DNA of 5,392 nucleotides from contig JAEWLD010000180.1 of the NCBI GenBank assembly GCA_023393485.1, positions 1-5,392 on the forward strand, written 5' to 3'. The DNA is from Bacteroidota bacterium (GTDB lineage: Bacteria; Bacteroidota; Bacteroidia; Flavobacteriales; Flavobacteriaceae). Made by a program: the position numbers and the translations under genes. Each line of letters opens with the position of its first letter. Positions within the stretch are counted from its first letter, which is position 1. This document shows positions 4,634 through 5,392 of this stretch, one piece after another. The notes under the pieces were generated by a model. The model was not told where the DNA came from and searched no databases. It saw nothing but the letters and a program-made list of their open reading frames with translations.

Positions 4634-5079
4634 TAAGACTGGCGTTTTATTGGCCCGTCGGGCGCGTCAGGTATTGGTTCTGGTTTAATTCCGGGGATTT
4701 CAGCCGACGCTTCTATTTTTTCGGGAGTGAACTCGCGCGCTTCAGGATTGACGTCGGTATTCATTTTTGCGAAGCTTTCACGGATTTCATCGAGTCCATT
4801 CCTGACAGAAACATCGGCTTCTGTCTCGGTGAGCATTTTCGTAAACCCTTGCTTGGCCTTGTCGATTTCTTCGGTAATTCCGCCAGTGAGTGAATTCCTG
4901 TCGAGCCCGTTTTCCTGCATTCCGCGATTAATCTCATTTTTGACGTCATTGGTCGCGTTTCGCAACTGCGCCATGCCTTTACCGAGTGCGCGCGCCATTT
5001 CCGGAATCTTGTCAGACCCGAATAACATCAGCACGATAAGAATGATGAATAAAAACTCGCCGCCGCCTATACCGAACAT
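4633..5079 (-). CDS. tatA: Sec-independent (twin-arginine) translocase subunit, TatA/TatB family
   Basis: This 148-residue inner-membrane protein belongs to the pathway that exports folded proteins with RR signal peptides. Residues 1-7 are the short periplasmic end, and 8-20 form one membrane helix (EFLFIILIVLMLF). The hinge F20-G21 is followed by the amphipathic helix starting SDKIPEMARALGKGMAQLR (22-40), with the family pattern FGxxKxPExxRxLGKG. Glutamate at position 8 and the LRNATNDVKNEINRGM stretch (39-54) recall TatB, while the helix pattern is TatA-like. The tail after about 60 is long, charged and low in hydrophobics, ending in a proline-rich segment (PEPIPDAPDGPIK). The start is ATG 5079-5077. 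A TTG start at 5109 would lie next to the -7 box and is rejected. The gene is joined by TAATG to the PAP2 gene. No tatC is seen in the window. The symbol reflects usual annotation; a TatB-like role is possible. Confidence 0.88.
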   Translation of the reverse strand: MFGIGGGEFLFIILIVLMLFGSDKIPEMARALGKGMAQLRNATNDVKNEINRGMQENGLDRNSLTGGITEEIDKAKQGFTKMLTETEADVSVRNGLDEIRESFAKMNTDVNPEAREFTPEKIEASAEIPGIKPEPIPDAPDGPIKRQS

Positions 5080-5098
5080 ATTGACATTTTTAGATTGC

Positions 5099-5106
5099 CA
5101 AAGGTA
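5099..5106 (-). promoter_or_regulatory. Candidate -7 promoter box (TACCTTTG) of the tatA-PAP2 operon
   Basis: This is an exact TAnnTTTG match on the minus strand, 19 bases before the ATG at 5079, giving a leader of roughly 15 bases. It lies in the 68-base gap after the peptidase gene. That gap shows no obvious terminator hairpin, so read-through from the peptidase gene is also possible. Confidence 0.5.
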
Positions 5107-5147
5107 CAAAGTTGCACTGTTTTGTTGCGCGGCCTTAACAAATTATT

Positions 5148-5392
5148 TTAGTCGAACTTAGATTTGACGGCGGTTTTAGGCCATGTGTTGTTACTTGTAT
5201 CTACGTCTGCGGTCAACTCTTTTGGATCAACCGTGATTTTGGCGACTTGTTTTTCGGTTGCAAAAAGGCGCGTCACCGCAGTATAGTCAAAACGCCAGAT
5301 TTCAGCCGGGAATTTGTGGTTTTCGGTCGTTCCGTCGGCAAAAGTGAGCTCAACCAAAATCGGCATCACAAGCCCGCCGGGCCTTTCGAAAG
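5148..5392 (-). CDS. Probable M1-family zinc metallopeptidase, C-terminal fragment (5' part outside window)
   Basis: The frame is open to the right edge and gives 80 residues ending at TAA 5150-5148. It begins in the window with FERPGGLVMPILVELTFADGT, so the ATG near 5366 is internal and not a start. The rest reads as a beta-sandwich-like tail, with FPAEIWRFDYTAVTRLF, then KITVDPKELTADVDTSNN and WP near the end. This pattern (GG-L-V-MP near the start, W-R, then DP-x5-AD-D-NN) recalls the C-terminal region of Bacteroidota M1 aminopeptidase-like proteins. The catalytic HExxH...E site would lie upstream, so activity cannot be judged. The family call rests on remembered similarity. The protein is probably secreted or surface-exposed, but no signal peptide is visible here. 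Confidence 0.65.
   Translation of the reverse strand, partial: FERPGGLVMPILVELTFADGTTENHKFPAEIWRFDYTAVTRLFATEKQVAKITVDPKELTADVDTSNNTWPKTAVKSKFD

Noticed and set aside
5080..5109. N-terminal extension of the Tat protein from a TTG at 5109
   Set aside because: It would cover the candidate promoter box, and Tat subunits start right before the membrane helix, as the ATG at 5079 provides.
4727..5161. Plus-strand open frame opposite the Tat gene, with a hydrophobic look
   Set aside because: It is antisense to a clear TatA/TatB gene; its serine/leucine-rich composition is a by-product of the opposite strand.

Overview
The window looks like chromosomal DNA from a member of the Bacteroidota, most likely Flavobacteriaceae and close to Flavobacterium. 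The evidence is the close match of several proteins to flavobacterial forms as I remember them (RlmN, the polyprenyl synthetase, the ECF sigma factor), the TAnnTTTG-type -7 promoter boxes, weak or absent Shine-Dalgarno sequences, and A/T-rich heptad repeats between genes. No phage, transposase, rRNA, tRNA or CRISPR array is visible. No database search was possible, so family names rest on recognised motifs.

Layout, left to right. Bases 1-234 hold the 5' part of a minus-strand membrane protein with the build of an anti-sigma factor. It overlaps the 3' end of an ECF sigma factor gene (215-775, minus), which has a candidate self-regulated promoter (801-829). The gap 776-996 carries a pair of inverted heptad-repeat blocks. 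A polyprenyl diphosphate synthase (997-1971, minus) follows. The gap 1972-2159 holds a GC-rich element that resembles a dispersed flavobacterial intergenic repeat. rlmN (2160-3200, minus) is next, then the gap 3201-3421 with a second inverted pair of the same heptad blocks. An O-methyltransferase (3422-4063, plus) is the only plus-strand gene. It converges on and overlaps a PAP2 phosphatase gene (4040-4633, minus), which is joined by a TAATG junction to an upstream TatA/TatB-type gene (ending 5079). The window ends inside the C-terminus of a probable M1 metallopeptidase (5148 to the edge).

Functionally these are mostly housekeeping genes: envelope stress or surface signalling (sigma/anti-sigma pair), isoprenoid-chain synthesis for menaquinone, rRNA/tRNA methylation, folded-protein export and lipid-phosphate hydrolysis. 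No new multi-gene system is evident. The most interesting signal is non-coding. Two intergenic regions carry the same asymmetric pair of heptad-repeat blocks in inverted orientation around unrelated cores. These blocks lie against a candidate ECF promoter, a candidate -7 box, a start codon and a stop codon. No gene-free stretch exceeds 300 bases.
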